Source: a bacterium (lineage in GTDB: Bacteria; Bacteroidota; Bacteroidia; NS11-12g; UBA9320). Taken from it: a DNA stretch of 64,000 nt. The notes beneath the pieces are model-generated. The model saw only the letters and a list, made by a program, of their open reading frames with translations, ran no database searches and was not told the origin of the DNA. The translations under genes and the position numbers were made by a program. Shown one piece after another: positions 1 through 8,654 of the stretch (its first letter is position 1; the number at the start of each line of letters is the position of its first letter). The stretch lies in contig JAAEYY010000007.1 of the NCBI GenBank assembly GCA_018223105.1, positions 59,765 through 123,764 on the forward strand. The letters run 5' to 3'.

Positions 1-2360
1 ATAAATGTCGACTTTTCAAAAGTTGAGCCGCCTTCAAGATGGCAATAAATCCCGCCAAATTTATCCTGGCTAGCAATTACTTTAAGTTGATTTTTATCTG
101 TCTTAATTGAGCCATTGTTTATCAGCGTTGATAGCAATGCTTCTCCAATTTTTTGAAGGTCTTTGGAAATATCGCGGTATTTAAAATACATTCTACCTGC
201 TTTGATCATGGACCTTCCGAAAGCGATTAATAGGCCTCCAACAAATGCAATAAACAACATGTAAAAATCTTCATAACTTCTCACTCTTCGAAGGTTTCTG
301 AAAATAAATTCCGGTAAAGCTTCAAAAGAGCCTATGAGAGCAGATCCAAGAAATCCGAAGAAATTGGCCATGGTTTTATAGAAGTACATGCTTTTGGCCT
401 TTTTGTATTCTCCCTTTTCTTTAGGAAAGGGAATAGCAATTTCTTCAATTAAGGTGTTACCGCTTTTTAGTGCTTCAGCCCAAAGTCGTTTTAAAGTATC
501 TCTTTCACCTGATCTTTGTAACATGATTGTATTCAAAGCCTCAGTGTCGTTCGTCGGATGGAAATCTATGGGCAGTCCCAATCGAGTTAGTCCGTTTTCA
601 ATGGTATGTTCTTCTCTAAAAGAAAGACCAACAAAAGCCTTAAATCTCCTATTCAGTAATTGATAATCGTCTCCTCCATCTTTAGCTGATGGGTCGGTGC
701 ATACCAGATGCCAGATATTACCCGTTTTATCCGGGTTTCCGCGCTCTGCGCGAATTGCTCTACCTCGCATTTGGTTGGAGAGGACAAATGACCCGACGAA
801 ACTTGCTAGAATCAACGAATTGATTGCAGGAGCATCCCAACCTTCTCCCAAAAGAGATTTGGTTCCAATCAGAATCTGTAGTTCTCCTTCTTGAAATAAA
901 GTAGTGACGATATGGACGATATCGTGTTTTATTTGCTCTGTACCTTGTACGATGAGATAGTTCTCATCATAAGTAAGAGCTATAGTTTTTATTTCCGAAA
1001 TTCCATGTCTTATACCATGCGCTTTTAAAGTATCAAGGGATTCAGCAGGTATTATAACGAGAGATCCGGTGAGAACCCCTATTTTATGTCCTGCATGATT
1101 TGTCCTCCTTAATTTTTCAAAAATTGGAAGTACTCCAATTTTGTTGAGTTCTAGATTGTTTTCCGAACCATTAGACATGAACTCTTTCCGGATATAATCT
1201 GTGAGCACTACTAACCTTAATTCTGAACCTAAATTACTGTGTTCATGTTCTACAATTTTTCGAATGCTCTCAAGCTTGCTAATACTTGAAGTTAGGAACT
1301 TATTGACCTTAGCATTATGCTTGAAATTGACGCTTCTGAATTCAATTGCGCCGGCACGTTTCAGTTTTTTTGATAATTGTTCTCTGTGCTCCTTGTATTG
1401 AGTGAAATATTCTTCTTTATTGAATAGATAGAAATTGAGAAGTGTTTCAAACCACTCCATATCTAATTCAGGAATTCTCGACCTCTTAATCCCGAGTACT
1501 TTGAAATGTTCCTTTTCTATTCGTACCTCAAGTGCATTTAGATAAATCAGAATAGAGGAGAATATTTCTAAATTGTCGTATATCCAATCGAGATGATCAG
1601 CTGGATTTAGAAAAACAGGAAAATTTTCTATGGCTTCTTGTAGAACCGAATCTGATCTTATTTGATTGTAAAGGACTTTGATTTTGTCTCTATATTCTTC
1701 AATTTTCTCAAATTCTGTTACCGTGGGACTGGAGAGGTATACATAGTCTTGATGAGGACATAAATCACCTTCAACTACTAACTCAGGCACTGAAATCTCC
1801 GTGTCTACAGGTCCGTTAAGTTCTAGATATCTCTGCCATTCCGTGAAATTGACATCATATGGAGGGGTTGCGGTTAGACCGACCACCACCGCCTTTAACT
1901 CCTCCTTTACCTGAGTTAAGGATTTCCACCATGCATTTTTTAAGTGGTGAGCTTCGTCGATTACAATGGTCTGAATATTCTCTCCTCGCAGTAAACTAAT
2001 CGTCTCTTCAGCCCTTGCATCTGACATTGCAATGTGCAAGGCCTGATATGTGCTTACTGTTAGAAATTTCGGCGATTTTAGATCTCTGGAAATCCATTCC
2101 GGGCTCTGCGTTACCTGTAAAAAGAGTTCAGTAAATCGTTGAATCCATTGATTTCGGATGGCAACAGTTGGTGCAAGTATTAAAGTAGGTTTGTTTAAAC
2201 GGGTGGCAACTTCTAAACCAAGAACGGTTTTCCCTGAACCGGGTGGAGCGATGACATGCAAGTGCTCATCATCTAAATGTGTTTCTAGTTCAGATAGGAC
2301 TCTTTCTTGATACTTTCGCCATGAAAATTTGAAATTGGTATGATGGGGGAAGTGCTCCAA
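1..2360 (-). CDS. DEAD/DEAH-box helicase family protein with C-terminal membrane segments (partial)
   Basis: An open minus-strand frame of about 786 codons runs off the left edge, so the C-terminus is missing. It shows superfamily 2 helicase motifs: Walker A APPGSGKT (about residues 37-44), VIDEAHH (about 132), TATPP (about 161), and motif VI QMRGRAIRAERGN (about 528-541), where the arginine finger lies. ATP-dependent nucleic-acid remodelling is therefore expected. After the helicase core, at about residues 660-720, come two hydrophobic stretches (around FFGFLGSALIG and YMLFIAFVGGLLIAFG) that look like a membrane hairpin, unusual for this superfamily. No ATG is available at the 5' end: the frame opens after a TGA near 2394, and the best start is TTG at 2360. 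Homologs I recall begin a little further upstream, so the N-terminus is uncertain. The exact substrate is unknown. Confidence 0.8.
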   Translation of the reverse strand, partial: MEHFPHHTNFKFSWRKYQERVLSELETHLDDEHLHVIAPPGSGKTVLGLEVATRLNKPTLILAPTVAIRNQWIQRFTELFLQVTQSPEWISRDLKSPKFLTVSTYQALHIAMSDARAEETISLLRGENIQTIVIDEAHHLKNAWWKSLTQVKEELKAVVVGLTATPPYDVNFTEWQRYLELNGPVDTEISVPELVVEGDLCPHQDYVYLSSPTVTEFEKIEEYRDKIKVLYNQIRSDSVLQEAIENFPVFLNPADHLDWIYDNLEIFSSILIYLNALEVRIEKEHFKVLGIKRSRIPELDMEWFETLLNFYLFNKEEYFTQYKEHREQLSKKLKRAGAIEFRSVNFKHNAKVNKFLTSSISKLESIRKIVEHEHSNLGSELRLVVLTDYIRKEFMSNGSENNLELNKIGVLPIFEKLRRTNHAGHKIGVLTGSLVIIPAESLDTLKAHGIRHGISEIKTIALTYDENYLIVQGTEQIKHDIVHIVTTLFQEGELQILIGTKSLLGEGWDAPAINSLILASFVGSFVLSNQMRGRAIRAERGNPDKTGNIWHLVCTDPSAKDGGDDYQLLNRRFKAFVGLSFREEHTIENGLTRLGLPIDFHPTNDTEALNTIMLQRSGERDTLKRLWAEALKSGNTLIEEIAIPFPKEKGEYKKAKSMYFYKTMANFFGFLGSALIGSFEALPEFIFRNLRRVRSYEDFYMLFIAFVGGLLIAFGRSMIKAGRMYFKYRDISKDLQKIGEALLSTLINNGSIKTDKNQLKVIASQDKFGGIYCHLEGGSTFEKSTF

Positions 2361-2419
2361 GCTCGATACAAATCTAATTTGCCTGAGTTTATATCAACTA
2401 AGTAATAGCTTTTAGCTCA

Positions 2420-2842
2420 CTAATTTGATTCAGTATAACTCTTGTAGTTATTCAAAATCGCCTGCCAACCTGCACGTTGCATTTCAATGGGATTTTCTCC
2501 TTCAGGATCGAAAGTTACAGTAACTCTAGTTTGTTCGTCTTCGGGGATAAATTCCACTCTTGCATTCCGACCATCTTCCATCACATAAGTGAAACGTTTT
2601 CCCGGATCTAGTTCTTTGTACACTGCTATGAAATCAAAGCCCATGCTACCATCTACGGCTTCCATTCGGGCTTTGTAGGTTCCTCCGATACGAAGATCGT
2701 TTTCAGCGGTTGGACAACACCAGGAAGGATCCGCGAAGTTCCATTGGGTGATGTGTTCAGGGGAAGTATAATATTCCCAAGCCTTGGAAGCGTTTGCATT
2801 TACAAGTGCTTGAATATGGATAGGTTCAGTTTGTGATGACAT
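2420..2842 (-). CDS. SRPBCC / AHSA1-family protein
   Basis: A 140-residue protein of the START-like SRPBCC fold (activator of Hsp90 ATPase 1 family). It shows the typical opening IHIQALVNANASKAWEYYTSPEHITQW and the closing helix with GWQAILNNYKSYTES. Proteins of this type bind small hydrophobic ligands or act as stress accessory proteins; the ligand cannot be told from sequence. The ATG at 2842 (MSSQTEP) is preferred over an upstream TTG at 2878, which would add 12 unrelated residues overlapping the stop of the yjbR-like gene. It is probably cotranscribed with that gene, 32 bp upstream. Confidence 0.8.
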   Translation of the reverse strand: MSSQTEPIHIQALVNANASKAWEYYTSPEHITQWNFADPSWCCPTAENDLRIGGTYKARMEAVDGSMGFDFIAVYKELDPGKRFTYVMEDGRNARVEFIPEDEQTRVTVTFDPEGENPIEMQRAGWQAILNNYKSYTESN

Positions 2843-2874
2843 GTTTCTTAATTGTCTTCCGAAAATAAGCGATC

Positions 2875-3219
2875 TCAAGAATTTGGTCGCACTAATTTTT
2901 TTAAACTTTTCGGTGCGATTTCACAATAGGCAGTAGTAACAATATCGCGCAGCAAATCTTTGTGAAGTACTTCGAATTCAATGATGGTCCAACCTTGTTT
3001 GCCCCATTTATTATCAACCGGGTAGATATGCTCTTTCCCTGCTGCAGAGAAGGCAGATTGATCTACTTCAGAAAGTTTTACGGTTGCTGTGTTCTTGATT
3101 TCATCATAGGTCATAAAGATCTTCTTCTTCACCCGAAACGGAGTTTTTTCAAAATGAGGTACTTCTTCCACTTCGGGGAAGGACAATGCGAGTTTGCTTA
3201 AGTCTTTGAATGTGTTCAC
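2875..3219 (-). CDS. MmcQ/YjbR family protein
   Basis: This 114-residue protein matches the MmcQ/YjbR family (CyaY-like fold, described as a DNA-binding-like protein of unknown role). Typical features are FPEVEEVPHFEKTPFRVKKKIFMTYD at the N-terminus, the central block KWGKQGWTIIEFE, and the ending AYCEIAPKSLKKLV. It starts with GTG at 3219, and no ATG lies nearby. It sits upstream of the SRPBCC gene in the same orientation; such small cytosolic genes often travel together in Bacteroidota. Function remains unassigned. Confidence 0.8.
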   Translation of the reverse strand: MNTFKDLSKLALSFPEVEEVPHFEKTPFRVKKKIFMTYDEIKNTATVKLSEVDQSAFSAAGKEHIYPVDNKWGKQGWTIIEFEVLHKDLLRDIVTTAYCEIAPKSLKKLVRPNS

Positions 3220-3261
3220 TAGAACAATATAAGAAGTAGAAATGGGAAGTTCAAGTGGGAA

Positions 3262-3735
3262 TTAATCCACTGTGATTTCAATGGAGTTATTGCTAAGTAC
3301 AGTTTCTTTATATTTAACTTCTAAGCATCGAGTTCCGTTTTCAAAAGTGGGGTCAAATTCGATGAGAAAAGTATCAGATCTTGTTTTGGTTTGAAGGATC
3401 ATTTTAGTAGTGTTTTCGCCTGATCTATAGGGCCAAGCCGCAATTACAGTATTGCTGTCCTGGTCAATTCCTGCGCTGAAAGAATGCGGATTATCCAGAT
3501 TTTTCTTGCTATTTATCTGGTTTGAAACAACGTACTTATTATCCATCCAATGCAGAATTTTAACATCCCCTAACATGTAGTCCGGGTTTTCATCCAACAG
3601 ACTATTACCTTCTTTATCAAAATACATCACATTAATAGAGCATGATTCAGGTGAGGGCTCACAATTACATTGAGGATCTTTTTCGCAGGCGGTAATACTT
3701 ATAAGTATACTGAAGATTAGGATGAAGTTTTTCAT
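3262..3735 (-). CDS. Hypothetical lipoprotein
   Basis: A 157-residue predicted lipoprotein: the signal peptide MKNFILIFSILISITAC ends in a lipobox with Cys17, followed by a Cys-rich start (CEKDPQCNCEPSPESC). The rest is a beta-rich domain with no motif I recognise. It is probably attached to the outer membrane. It stands alone between the yjbR-like gene and another lipoprotein gene, both on the same strand, with about 90 bp upstream. Confidence 0.6.
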   Translation of the reverse strand: MKNFILIFSILISITACEKDPQCNCEPSPESCSINVMYFDKEGNSLLDENPDYMLGDVKILHWMDNKYVVSNQINSKKNLDNPHSFSAGIDQDSNTVIAAWPYRSGENTTKMILQTKTRSDTFLIEFDPTFENGTRCLEVKYKETVLSNNSIEITVD

Positions 3736-3823
3736 TATGGGGTATGTGATGGCTAATTTAGGGTAAAAGGTGAAGCATTCCTTGGTTGATATGAGATTTT
3801 ACAAAGAAGTGGGATTATAATGC

Positions 3824-4540
3824 TCATTTATAACGAAAGCATTCCACCACAGTTCCTGTTTCGTCAAGTATTTGCTTGAATAATTTACCTATGGCCATTT
3901 CTTCAGCAGCCCACCTCCTAATAATTTTAGTCTGGTCTGGAGTGGTGCCGTACTTGTTATAGCCTGCAACGGTCAAAGTAGATCCATCAAAGCCCCATTC
4001 ACCATTGTCTTGCATCAATCCCCAGAAATCTGAGTGGTAAATACCTTCTTGAAGTTTTTTCCAGACGTTACTATCAATGGTGATTTTTTGATGATGTATA
4101 TTAATTCCTTCAAATGTATCCTGTGGTGAAAAAGGACGATGTTGTTCATAGATGTAAAGATCAATGATTTGCTTATAGGCATTTTTCCCTATTGTGAGAA
4201 TAGCGGATTTATTACAGAAGGCAGCCGAATATGTAAAACGGTATACTTCATCGAAGTTGTAGCTATATATACTAGGAATTTGAATTACATCTTTTTTATG
4301 TCCATAATTCGCTCTGTATTTTAGTGAAGCCAACTGCTCAGCCAAGAATGAGGTGTCATTTTCATGATAAGCTTCTAAAAAAGTATAGTTGAACTCTGAT
4401 GAGTCATGCAAGCCGCTAGATTTTGCTAGCGTAAAATATTCATCCATTATTTGATCACGACGTTCTGAATGGACTTTTTTTGGACTTGATGTACAAGAGA
4501 TTGAGGTGATAAAGAGAAAAAAGAGAGCAATTCGGGACAT
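3824..4540 (-). CDS. Hypothetical lipoprotein
   Basis: A 238-residue predicted lipoprotein. The ATG at 4540 gives a clean signal peptide, MSRIALFFLFITSISC, with the lipobox Cys at residue 16. A longer frame from 4603 would bury the signal peptide behind 21 residues and overlap the upstream gene, so I reject it. The mature part is soluble and mixed alpha/beta. I see no domain I can name. It lies about 50 bp downstream of a small secreted-protein gene in the same orientation. Confidence 0.55.
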   Translation of the reverse strand: MSRIALFFLFITSISCTSSPKKVHSERRDQIMDEYFTLAKSSGLHDSSEFNYTFLEAYHENDTSFLAEQLASLKYRANYGHKKDVIQIPSIYSYNFDEVYRFTYSAAFCNKSAILTIGKNAYKQIIDLYIYEQHRPFSPQDTFEGINIHHQKITIDSNVWKKLQEGIYHSDFWGLMQDNGEWGFDGSTLTVAGYNKYGTTPDQTKIIRRWAAEEMAIGKLFKQILDETGTVVECFRYK

Positions 4541-4590
4541 TAAACTAGAAACGAAGTCAAAGAGATGTCTAGTATTTGTATTGATCCTAA

Positions 4591-4974
4591 TCAACACAAC
4601 CAATATTTCTTCTCCTCAAAATCTATCACTGTTGGGCCACCGGTACAGCCGCCTACTTCTTCAATTTCTACATCGTCTTCTTTACTTGAAATGATCCATA
4701 CCCCGGATTTATGTCGACGAAGCACACCGTCCTCCATTACTTCCCCGGCTACTGTATTCGTTAATTGTCCATCTCCTTCATAAATTACTTTTATGGAGTC
4801 GCCTTTGATGATAACGGTCACTTTTTCTCCCATAGAAACTCCATTCCATTCAGCAAAAGCTACATCGTACCTGTAGGTACCTGAAGGTGGGATGGAGTCT
4901 GCAGGAGTGTTGGCATGTGTTAATGTTGAAGTCAATGCCAAAATGAGTAGACTTATAATAGGGTGATATTTCAT
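4591..4974 (-). CDS. Small secreted protein of unknown function
   Basis: A 127-residue protein with a Sec signal peptide (MKYHPIISLLILALTSTLTHA, cleavage after residue 21 likely). The mature domain is short and beta-rich, with two Cys near the C-terminus (GGCTGG and a terminal WLC) that could form a disulfide. Its ATG overlaps the TGA of the upstream 106-residue gene (ATGA), indicating translational coupling. I cannot assign a function. Confidence 0.55.
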   Translation of the reverse strand: MKYHPIISLLILALTSTLTHANTPADSIPPSGTYRYDVAFAEWNGVSMGEKVTVIIKGDSIKVIYEGDGQLTNTVAGEVMEDGVLRRHKSGVWIISSKEDDVEIEEVGGCTGGPTVIDFEEKKYWLC

Positions 4975-5291
4975 TGGTATTCTGCAATCAGTTCGTTCAA
5001 TTTATCATAAATGATATCAGAATTCCTTGACTCAAATTGATAGAACGGATCGTCCCAGTTCTCATTTTTAATCACTAATATTTTAAAACTCCCAGATGCA
5101 CTAGAAATGTCGCCGTACCAGCCAAGATCAATAACTAGCTTTTTAGACGCATTGGAAATTTGAAGTAAGTCTTCTTGTAAATAGTTGAGATTAAGTTCTT
5201 CATTAGACTCAATTTCAGGGTTATACTGAAAGAACTCGTGTTTTATAAGTTTAAAACTCAATGGATCTATATCATATCGTCTCTTAATCAT
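4971..5291 (-). CDS. Hypothetical protein (106 aa)
   Basis: A 106-residue acidic, cytosolic-looking protein without signal peptide or membrane segment. No recognisable family. It starts at ATG 5291 and its stop overlaps the start of the next gene by four bases. The coupling to a secreted protein and its place just downstream of the PIN toxin gene suggest a small accessory operon. Confidence 0.5.
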   Translation of the reverse strand: MIKRRYDIDPLSFKLIKHEFFQYNPEIESNEELNLNYLQEDLLQISNASKKLVIDLGWYGDISSASGSFKILVIKNENWDDPFYQFESRNSDIIYDKLNELIAEYQ

Positions 5292-5312
5292 GTGCCAAAA
5301 ACTCTTTTGGGG

Positions 5313-5696
5313 TCAAAACCGGTATTTTGGATTTTTGAAGTCTTTTTTATTTCGAGTTATTATGATATCAATATAACCTTCTAATGCCGAATAATATTGG
5401 AGACCATCTTCAAAATCTTTGAATTGATCATCACTCAGAGCCAAATCAATAACTTTCTCATCTAAACTCAAAATTTCAACTAAAACCTTGAATTTACGCA
5501 GTACCTCTCTGGCTTTCTGTTCTGATAAGTGTTTAGAAAGAATATAGTTAGCATTAGCTATTGTTAAAGAAGAAATGAAAAGTTGAATCTCATTTTTATC
5601 CGCTGAGCTCATTAATTCTGCAGCATCATAATAGAAATCTTTCCTCTTGGATAGTAGGTCTATTATGATGTTGGTATCAATTAAGACCTTCGTCAT
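5313..5696 (-). CDS. PIN-domain toxin (VapC-like ribonuclease)
   Basis: A 127-residue PIN-domain protein, the usual length for VapC-type toxins, which are Mg-dependent endoribonucleases that stop translation. Visible acidic residues are Asp7 in VLIDTNIIIDLL, Asp13, the cluster Asp94/Glu96/Asp97 in KDFEDGLQY, and the closing IIITRNKKDF. The DFEDGLQY and ITRNKKDF pattern fits the PIN_3 branch common in Bacteroidota. Its ATG overlaps the stop of the antitoxin gene (ATGA), the standard antitoxin-first order. I judge it intact. Confidence 0.8.
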   Translation of the reverse strand: MTKVLIDTNIIIDLLSKRKDFYYDAAELMSSADKNEIQLFISSLTIANANYILSKHLSEQKAREVLRKFKVLVEILSLDEKVIDLALSDDQFKDFEDGLQYYSALEGYIDIIITRNKKDFKNPKYRF

Positions 5697-5938
5697 GAGT
5701 ATTTCTTTTCTAAATGCTTGGTGTATTCTTCTTTAATGTTGTAATCTTCAGGCAGCTCCATGACACCAATTAGACTTTCAACTAAAGGTGTGATTTTTGG
5801 ATCTTTTTTGTTCTTGTTAGTCAAACTTGCCAAATAAGCTTCAATCAGTTTTGACAAGCTGATATTATGAGATTTAGCATAAGACTTAGCCTGTTCTATT
5901 ATTTTCTGGTTAAGACTTAACGTTAATTTTTTGTCCAT
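5693..5938 (-). CDS. DUF6364-type ribbon-helix-helix antitoxin
   Basis: An 81-residue protein beginning MDKKLTLSLNQKIIEQAKSY, a typical ribbon-helix-helix strand and first helix, followed by NISLSKLIEAYL as the second helix. This resembles the DUF6364 antitoxins that precede PIN toxins. The acidic/basic C-terminal tail should wrap the toxin. The ATG at 5938 is chosen because residues upstream of it in the same frame do not fit the family and would cover the operator. It would neutralise the toxin and repress the operon. Confidence 0.75.
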   Translation of the reverse strand: MDKKLTLSLNQKIIEQAKSYAKSHNISLSKLIEAYLASLTNKNKKDPKITPLVESLIGVMELPEDYNIKEEYTKHLEKKYS

Positions 5939-5946
5939 TGTAGTGT

Positions 5947-5977
5947 TTACGTGTAAAAATAGTAAAAACACACGTAA
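5947..5977. promoter_or_regulatory. Candidate toxin-antitoxin operator (inverted repeat)
   Basis: A perfect 8-bp inverted repeat, TTACGTGT (5947-5954) and ACACGTAA (5970-5977), with a 15-bp AT-rich spacer, begins 9 bp upstream of the antitoxin ATG. The position and the two half-sites suit autoregulation by a ribbon-helix-helix antitoxin. The assignment is inference. Confidence 0.5.
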
Positions 5978-6024
5978 TAATCAATTGTTTCTTCACATAC
6001 TTAAAGCACAGAATTGGTTGATTC

Positions 6025-6315
6025 TTAGCGAAGCTCGTTAATTGAATCTACAAAATCGGTTAAAGCCTTTTCCCAAGTTTCACCTTTCCCATGAAAATAT
6101 AAACTGATATCAGTGCCTTTAATTCTGCAGCCATAGGCTCGTTCGATTGGCCGGGTCTCCATATCGTCTAAACCATTGAATTCAATGTGTTGAGTAGAGT
6201 TTCTTGAGATTTCCCAAATGCCGGAAATAGAATAATTATCTCCCGGCAATCTAGCCGTTATTTTCCATCCGCTTTGCTGGATTTGATTTTCAAGCTCTTT
6301 TAGATGCCAATCCAT
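6025..6315 (-). CDS. Hypothetical protein (96 aa)
   Basis: A 96-residue protein starting at ATG 6315 (MDWHLKELENQIQQSGW). It has a beta-rich middle and an aromatic C-terminal helix (TWEKALTDFVDSINELR). No signal peptide and no known family recognised. A longer frame to 6387 would overlap the end of the upstream membrane-protein gene and is unlikely. The start lies only 8 bp beyond the stop of that gene, so the two are probably cotranscribed. Confidence 0.55.
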   Translation of the reverse strand: MDWHLKELENQIQQSGWKITARLPGDNYSISGIWEISRNSTQHIEFNGLDDMETRPIERAYGCRIKGTDISLYFHGKGETWEKALTDFVDSINELR

Positions 6316-6322
6316 TATGTTT

Positions 6323-7276
6323 TTATGAAAAGTATAAAGCCGGAATAAATAAAGTAGACAATAATAAAATGATAATATACATTGCATCTAGAAAAGTAGG
6401 AGCGGGTTTATCTACTACCGGCTCCCTCTTAAATGTCTTCAGAAAGATAAACCTCAATGGTTTCTGAATCATCAGCAAGCACAGTGGTAGGCTGTTTCCA
6501 ATAAGTACTATGCTTACATTACTCTGGTTAGAGTGTACCTCTGACAACCAATGACCATAAGTGAATATTATGATGCTGAGGATCAAAGCGCCTAAATAGA
6601 GTTTGTTCGATTGAAGTAGCTTATAATCAGTGAATAAACAGATACACACAGCTAAGCCGATTATAGCATGGTAGTTTAAAAGTTCCTCGGCCTCAAACTT
6701 AATTGTATTCACCACTATAAGGGCAAATAGCGTAAGAAATACAAGCAGGATAAAACGCTTTAACTTACCCGAAACTTTATTTCTTTCGTTTTTTTCAATA
6801 TGAATGTTTCGTTCGATTGAAATAGTCGCAAGAAGAATGAGATTTTCAAGATTTGGCAATTCATACCCCATGTTTTCATTGGTCTCACGCACTCTTCCTC
6901 CAAAATCAATTAGAAAGGTCTCATCTTCTGATGTAACTACATATACATTGTCGTATTCAGTAGCTTGCTCCGACATATACACCAACAGTTTTTTACCTTG
7001 AAGTATGTTTTTCTCTGTGGCCGTTAAGTATCCCATGACCGTATAGTCATGTTCTAACCCTTCGGGATATTGGAGGTAGTTTATTAAATAATAAAAGAAT
7101 TCATTCTCAATGTGTCGATCAATTTCAATAACAACATGATCTATGGAGTTTCTGTAAATCTTGAACTCCATGTCGCACTTAAACTGTTTTGAATATAAAG
7201 CAATCCACTGATCCAGAGCCTTTCGGATTAATGCCTGTTCTCCATTTCTAATGATGATGAGGTTTTCGAGCTCCAA
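6323..7276 (-). CDS. Hypothetical membrane protein
   Basis: A 317-residue protein with a soluble N-terminal half (about residues 1-170) and four to five hydrophobic segments in the C-terminal half (starting at FILLVFLTLFALIVV, AIIGLAVCICLF, LYLGALILSIIIFTYG and MYIIILLLSTLFIPALYF). The only near start is TTG at 7276; the next in-frame ATG would lose about 35 residues. I do not recognise a family. It may be a two-gene unit with the 96-residue gene downstream. Confidence 0.5.
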   Translation of the reverse strand: MELENLIIIRNGEQALIRKALDQWIALYSKQFKCDMEFKIYRNSIDHVVIEIDRHIENEFFYYLINYLQYPEGLEHDYTVMGYLTATEKNILQGKKLLVYMSEQATEYDNVYVVTSEDETFLIDFGGRVRETNENMGYELPNLENLILLATISIERNIHIEKNERNKVSGKLKRFILLVFLTLFALIVVNTIKFEAEELLNYHAIIGLAVCICLFTDYKLLQSNKLYLGALILSIIIFTYGHWLSEVHSNQSNVSIVLIGNSLPLCLLMIQKPLRFIFLKTFKREPVVDKPAPTFLDAMYIIILLLSTLFIPALYFS

Positions 7277-7375
7277 TGCTTCGTATTTATTTTATTTTCA
7301 TTTACTTGAGTTTACTGAGTATCTTAGATCAATTTATAGTCTTTGGGATATTAAATCCTATAACTTTAGTGCCTT

Positions 7376-7663
7376 TTAATCAATCCCTTTAATATCATCC
7401 ATCTCTGACTCTTGTGCCCACATTTCTTCTTCAAGATCAAAGTCATCCTGTAGACCCAACCAAAACCGTGGTGAGTTGCCAAAAAAACGTGAAAAACGCA
7501 AGGCAGTATCTGCAGTGACCCTTCTGCGACCCTTTATTATTTCACTTATGCGAGTCTGAGGAATAAAGGTCTCTTTAGCAAGTCGGTATGCACTTATCCC
7601 TAAGGGTTTTAGAAATTCTTCAAGGAGAACTTCACCGGGGTGGATGTTATGTACTCTCGACAT
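7376..7663 (-). CDS. higA: HigA-family addiction-module antitoxin (orphan)
   Basis: A 95-residue XRE helix-turn-helix protein with the HigA opening HPGEVLLEEFLKPLGISAYRLAKE, the recognition region QTRISEIIKGRRRVTADTALRFSRFF, and the ending WLGLQDDFDLE. Full length for the family. HigA normally represses its operon and neutralises the HigB ribonuclease encoded just upstream. Here only 84 bp separate it from the next gene, with no room for higB, and the 3' neighbour is a membrane protein, so this is an orphan antitoxin or a stand-alone regulator. A short repeat CTACT-CAAA-AGTAG at 7698-7711 could be its operator. Confidence 0.85.
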   Translation of the reverse strand: MSRVHNIHPGEVLLEEFLKPLGISAYRLAKETFIPQTRISEIIKGRRRVTADTALRFSRFFGNSPRFWLGLQDDFDLEEEMWAQESEMDDIKGID

Positions 7664-7747
7664 TGGACTACTGAGGAAAATTCAAAAATCAAATTCCTCT
7701 ACTCAAAAGTAGTTCATAGCTATAAAAATACCAGAGCGACAGGAATC

Positions 7748-8650
7748 TTATCTTGAAGGTACAGATTGCTCGATGTAGGCTACACCAAGGTGATTCTCTA
7801 TCACTTTTACTGCTGCAGTGTGAGAGAACGTATGCATAAAGGCATGGTGAGTTGTTAGTACGGCATCCTGTAGTTTTTGATTTTCTTCAAGGGAAGTAAT
7901 TTTGAGTCCAACATCCTCACATTGCTTCTTCGATATGTGGCGTGCATGTGACTTTTGGACCTTGTGATCAGAGAACATTTTTAATATTGGTTTGACCTTA
8001 GACGTGTCATCTGCGCACATATTTTTGGCTAACCAGTCTTCAACCATGCTTTCAGACCAATCAATTGCCTGTTTGCATGCGCCCAAAAATGTTGGATGAT
8101 ATTTCCCGATAATAACTTGCCAAAGAGGTGCGGCTTGCGGATTGTTTTTAATGTCCTTTTTAGCTTCCTCAAACTCGTTAATAACGGCTTGGCAAGCGAG
8201 CCCTCCCATCTGGGGATCTATCGGTCCTAAATTGGAGTGTTTACCCATCACAATTTCTTTAGATGACAAAGCAATCATGGTACCTGCTGACATTGAGATT
8301 TGAGGAACAATAACTCTGATATCAAAGTCAAACATCGAATATAAGTAGTCGACCACGGACTCCGTCGCCGCTAGGTCACCTCCAGGAGTATGGAGGATTA
8401 AATCCAGTCCTTTACTTTTATCCATCTTATGTATTGCAAGCATGAACCCCGCTTTGTCTTTATCATTTACAGCAGTGTCAGGAGATTTAGGCTTCTGAAG
8501 CCAGCCTGAATAATAAGCAATAACGTTTCGTTTGGTAAGGGTTTGGATTTTCTTTAAGTACTTTCTTCTAACAATATCTAAAGCATTTACTTCAGGATTT
8601 GCTTTGCGTGTTTGTTGAATTTCTAAAAGTACTTCGCTCCAGTTCGGCAT
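7748..8650 (-). CDS. SDH-type serine proteinase (ClpP/crotonase fold)
   Basis: A 300-residue protein of the serine dehydrogenase proteinase (SDH) family, related to SppA and ClpP. Visible are the oxyanion motif HTPGGDL (residues 87-93), a nucleophile block ISMSAGT with the likely Ser121, and SNLGPIDPQMGG (139-150). No signal peptide or membrane anchor, so it is probably a cytosolic peptidase. It follows a 65-residue gene by only 4 bp, suggesting a functional pair. The substrate is unknown. The family assignment is firm; the exact catalytic triad is inferred. Confidence 0.8.
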   Translation of the reverse strand: MPNWSEVLLEIQQTRKANPEVNALDIVRRKYLKKIQTLTKRNVIAYYSGWLQKPKSPDTAVNDKDKAGFMLAIHKMDKSKGLDLILHTPGGDLAATESVVDYLYSMFDFDIRVIVPQISMSAGTMIALSSKEIVMGKHSNLGPIDPQMGGLACQAVINEFEEAKKDIKNNPQAAPLWQVIIGKYHPTFLGACKQAIDWSESMVEDWLAKNMCADDTSKVKPILKMFSDHKVQKSHARHISKKQCEDVGLKITSLEENQKLQDAVLTTHHAFMHTFSHTAAVKVIENHLGVAYIEQSVPSR

Positions 8651-8654
8651 TTGT

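Noticed and set aside
2360-2420. Possible frameshift or lost start of the helicase
   Set aside because: No ATG fits, and homologs may start earlier, but TTG at 2360 is adequate and no other reading frame holds a missing N-terminus that I could recognise.
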